This document shows positions 61,798 through 64,000 of a stretch of 64,000 bases of DNA, piece by piece. A model generated the notes under the pieces. That model was not told the origin of the DNA. It did not search any database and saw only the letters and a program-made list of their open reading frames with translations. Made by a program: the position numbers and the translations under genes. Position 1 is the first letter of the stretch. The number at the start of each line of letters is the position of its first letter. This stretch comes from Terrirubrum flagellatum (GTDB lineage Bacteria; Pseudomonadota; Alphaproteobacteria; Rhizobiales; Beijerinckiaceae): assembly GCF_022059845.1 (NCBI RefSeq), contig NZ_CP091851.1, positions 5,197,501-5,261,500 on the forward strand, given 5' to 3'.

Positions 61798-62895
61798 ATG
61801 AGCCTCTTCAAAGACGCCCCGATGACGAGACCCATGACAACAGCCGAAGCCCGAGCCAGCGCCGCGCCTCTCCCCGCCGACCATCCCGTGTCGAAGGTCG
61901 GGAAGATCGGCGTGCTGCTGTTGCAGCTCGGCACGCCTGACGGCACCGACTACTGGTCGATGCGGCGCTACCTCAAGGAATTCCTCTCTGACCGGCGCGT
62001 GATCGAAACGCCACGCTGGCTATGGTGGCCGATCCTCAACCTGATCATCCTGACCAAGCGACCCTCGTCGAAAGGCAGGGATTACGAGTCGATCTGGAAC
62101 AAGGAGCTGAACGAGGGGCCGCTGCTGACGATCACGCGCGCGCAAGGAGAGAAGCTCGCCGCGCGTCTCGCCGCGCTCGATGAGCGCATCATCGTCGATT
62201 TCGCCATGCGCTATGGCAATCCGACGACGGATTCGCGCATCCGGGCGCTGAAGGATGAGGGATGCGACCGCATCCTGCTCTTGCCGCTCTATCCCCAATA
62301 TGCGGCGGCGACGACGGCGACCGCCTGCGATTCCGCCTTCAAGACGTTGATGGACATGCGCTGGCAGCCCTCGGTCAGAACCGCGCCCGCCTGGCATGAC
62401 GAGCCCGCCTATATCGGGGCGCTGGCGGAGAGCGTGAGGGCGAAGCTCGCCGGTCTCGATTTTACGCCCGACATGCTGATCGCGTCATTCCATGGCGTGC
62501 CGAAGGAGTACCTTCTTAAGGGTGATCCCTATCACTGCCAGTGCGTGAAGACCGGTCGCCTCCTGCGCGAGGCGCTGGGCTGGGAGAAGGATCGCTTCAT
62601 GACCTGCTTCCAGTCGCGCTTCGGTTCGGCCGAATGGCTGAAGCCCTATCTCATCGACACCATGGGCGAGCTGCCGGCGCGCGGCGTCAAGAAGGTCGTG
62701 GTGATCGCGCCGGGCTTCACCACGGATTGCCTGGAGACGCTGGAGGAGATCGAGGTCGAGAACCGCAATCACTTCCTGCATCATGGCGGCGAGAAGTTCG
62801 CCTATGTCCCCTGCCTCAATGACAGCGACGCCGGGATCGATGTGATCGAGAGGGTGGCGCGGCGCGAATTGATGGGTTGGTCGCCGGCCGCCTGA
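61798..62895 (+). CDS. hemH: Ferrochelatase
   Basis: The 365-residue enzyme has Leu-Leu-Gln-Leu-Gly-Thr-Pro at the start, the active-site Ser-Phe-His-Gly-Val-Pro near residue 230, His-Cys-Gln-Cys, and Pro-Gly-Phe-Thr-Thr-Asp-Cys-Leu-Glu-Thr-Leu-Glu-Glu-Ile with the catalytic glutamate. It inserts Fe2+ into protoporphyrin IX, the last step of haem synthesis. ATG 61798 has no clear ribosome-binding site; ATG 61822 or 61834 are alternatives. Confidence 0.95.
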   Translation: MSLFKDAPMTRPMTTAEARASAAPLPADHPVSKVGKIGVLLLQLGTPDGTDYWSMRRYLKEFLSDRRVIETPRWLWWPILNLIILTKRPSSKGRDYESIWNKELNEGPLLTITRAQGEKLAARLAALDERIIVDFAMRYGNPTTDSRIRALKDEGCDRILLLPLYPQYAAATTATACDSAFKTLMDMRWQPSVRTAPAWHDEPAYIGALAESVRAKLAGLDFTPDMLIASFHGVPKEYLLKGDPYHCQCVKTGRLLREALGWEKDRFMTCFQSRFGSAEWLKPYLIDTMGELPARGVKKVVVIAPGFTTDCLETLEEIEVENRNHFLHHGGEKFAYVPCLNDSDAGIDVIERVARRELMGWSPAA

Positions 62896-62903
62896 CGCAA
62901 AAA

Positions 62904-62929
62904 AACGGCCCGGATGTCCGGGCCGTTTC
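62904..62929. terminator. Bidirectional terminator
   Basis: An 11-bp perfect stem, AACGGCCCGGA/TCCGGGCCGTT, lies between the convergent hemH and DUF4167 genes. Reading from the minus strand it is followed by a run of T from the A7 upstream; on the plus strand only TTT follows. It therefore ends the DUF4167 transcript strongly and hemH more weakly. Confidence 0.85.
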
Positions 62930-62950
62930 ATGTTCAGAACTGCGTTTCGC

Positions 62951-63991
62951 TTACTCGGCCGGCTGGTCTTCAGCGCGTGGATTCTCAAGCGGCAGGCCTT
63001 CACCCTTCGGCTCGCCGCGCCGGCGCCGACGCGCGCGGTAGGGCGAACGGAGTTCGCCGTTCTCGCCATTGTCGACATCCGGCGGTGCGGCCGCTTCCAC
63101 CGGTTCGAAGGACTCTGCGGGAGGCGCTTCGCTCGGCGCGTTGTCGCCGCCATTCATGCCGCGGGGGGCGCCGCCGGTGATGAAGGAGGGCAGGCCGCCG
63201 CCTTGGTCTTCGGCCTCCGGCTCAGGCCGGCGGGGACGGAAGTCGCCGCGTTGGTTGCGGGGCGGGAAGCGACGGTCGCCGCGGTCCTGCCTCTCGCCGC
63301 GATCCTGGCGGTCGCCGAACTGCTGTCGGTCGTCACGATCCTGTCGGTCGTTATAGGGCGGGCGGTCGCCGCGATCCTGCCTGTCGCCATAGCCCTGGCG
63401 ATCGCCACGGTCCTGACGATCCCCGCGGTCCTGCCGGTCGCCACGATTTTGGCGTTCGCCATAGGGCGGCCTGTCGCCGCGATCCTGACGATCGTTGAAA
63501 TTCTGCCGCTCCGGGCGATCCTGCCGGTCCTGATAGGGCTGGCGCTCGCGCGGCGGAAAGGCCTGGCCGCCTTCCATCTGCGGTTGATCGGCGAAGGCGG
63601 GGTCCTGACGCTGCGGCTGATTCTGCTGACGGAAATCAGGGTAGGGCTGCTGCATTCCCGTCAGATCATCATCATCGTCGCCGGCGTCATCGGCCTCGCC
63701 CTCGGCGGGACGTCCGAAGCCCTGGGCTTGGGCCATGGCGGCCTGGGCGGCTGTGATGATGCGGTAATAATGCTCGGCGTGCTGGAGATAGGCCTCCGCG
63801 AGCACCGGATCGCCGGACACCTGGGCGTCGCGCGCGAGCTGGGAGTATTTCTCCACGATGTGCTGGGGATTGCCCCGGACCTTCACGTCAGGCCCGTTCG
63901 ACTCGTAACTGCGCGCCAGCGGATTGGACGGCTTGTTGTTGCGGTTGTTGTGCCGACCGCGCATCCGCTTGTTGTTGTGGTTAGGCCGCAT
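62951..63991 (-). CDS. DUF4167 protein with low-complexity repeats
   Basis: The 346-residue protein has an N-terminal DUF4167 domain (about 1-85: Arg-Arg-Gly-type Asn-rich start, then Leu-Ala-Arg-Ser-Tyr-Glu-Ser-Asn-Gly-Pro, Lys-Val-Arg-Gly and His-Tyr-Tyr-Arg-Ile). A long disordered region rich in Gln, Arg, Asp, Gly and Pro follows, with about a dozen Arg-Gln-Asp-Arg-Gly-Asp-type repeats (about 155-240). The end is acidic and then basic (Arg-Ala-Arg-Arg-Arg-Arg-Arg). The family is typical of Hyphomicrobiales and suggests RNA binding; its function is not established. Confidence 0.86.
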   Translation of the reverse strand: MRPNHNNKRMRGRHNNRNNKPSNPLARSYESNGPDVKVRGNPQHIVEKYSQLARDAQVSGDPVLAEAYLQHAEHYYRIITAAQAAMAQAQGFGRPAEGEADDAGDDDDDLTGMQQPYPDFRQQNQPQRQDPAFADQPQMEGGQAFPPRERQPYQDRQDRPERQNFNDRQDRGDRPPYGERQNRGDRQDRGDRQDRGDRQGYGDRQDRGDRPPYNDRQDRDDRQQFGDRQDRGERQDRGDRRFPPRNQRGDFRPRRPEPEAEDQGGGLPSFITGGAPRGMNGGDNAPSEAPPAESFEPVEAAAPPDVDNGENGELRSPYRARRRRRGEPKGEGLPLENPRAEDQPAE

Positions 63992-64000
63992 CGAACCTCT

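Noticed and set aside
60044-61801. Long plus-strand frame opposite the 5'-nucleotidase gene
   Set aside because: Antisense shadow of a clear gene with Tat signal and metal motifs.
63340-63500. CRISPR-like short repeats
   Set aside because: The repeats are in frame and encode the RQDRGD motifs of the DUF4167 protein; there are no unique spacers.

Overview
The window is high-GC DNA from an alphaproteobacterium, most likely a member of the Hyphomicrobiales (Rhizobiales). This is inferred from homospermidine synthase, a DUF4167 protein, COG0523/znu and MdoG-type glucan genes, a long structured leader before ornithine decarboxylase, and many intergenic palindromes of the kind common in this order. 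I cannot fix the genus. No rRNA, tRNA, CRISPR array, prophage or classical IS transposase was recognised.

Layout. (1) 0.1-0.7 kb: an L,D-transpeptidase. (2) 0.9-14.3 kb: a mostly plus-strand block of sugar-acid or hydroxyacid catabolism. It holds an IlvD/Edd dehydratase, a PEP-mutase/isocitrate-lyase superfamily lyase, a tandem GNAT, an SDR resembling 2-keto-3-deoxy-fuconate dehydrogenases, a DenD-like epimerase/dehydrogenase, a D-2-hydroxyacid dehydrogenase, an orphan MalK/UgpC-type ATPase, YciI, two beta-hydroxyacid dehydrogenases, a DMT exporter and another SDR. (3) 14.3-20.2 kb: a MarR regulator, then a tightly coupled minus-strand operon with an NMT1/THI5-like ABC importer, a cytosine-deaminase-like amidohydrolase and a flavodoxin-fold quinone reductase, with RidA divergent. 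(4) 20.2-24.6 kb: a membrane protein, a chemotaxis receptor and the first of two Tat-exported OpgG/OpgD proteins. (5) 24.6-28.7 kb: polyamine synthesis, with a speF-type RNA leader, ornithine decarboxylase, a GNAT and homospermidine synthase. (6) 28.7-31.3 kb: a small, partly AT-rich accessory patch (MNT nucleotidyltransferase, small membrane proteins, DUF2937, WD40). (7) 31.3-35.4 kb: zinc homeostasis (COG0523 GTPase, ZnuA, ZnuB, ZnuC and a Zur-box-like palindrome). (8) 35.5-39.2 kb: the second OpgG/OpgD and a gamma-glutamyltransferase-family protein. (9) 39.3-44.0 kb: a cobalt-type nitrile hydratase operon, bracketed by copies of two repeat modules and followed by a NicO nickel/cobalt transporter with a DUF1007 protein. 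(10) 44.2-59.3 kb: a large plus-strand unit for aryl or branched-chain acids. It has an indolepyruvate:ferredoxin oxidoreductase-type enzyme, a Crp/Fnr regulator, an acyl-CoA synthetase, a Liv-type ABC transporter with an embedded VOC protein, a YugP peptidase and a PaaK-like ligase. (11) 59.3-64.0 kb: housekeeping genes (Ung, a 5'-nucleotidase, ferrochelatase, DUF4167).

The most unusual structure is at 47.79-48.28 kb. A single DUF559 (Vsr-like, PD-(D/E)XK fold) gene lies exactly between two nearly identical 54-nt inverted repeats, and the right repeat supplies its stop codon and last 16 codons. It looks like a minimal endonuclease/repeat cassette. Related palindromic repeats punctuate the liv operon, the znu operon, the nitrile hydratase island and several other gaps, and some of them encode the ends of genes.
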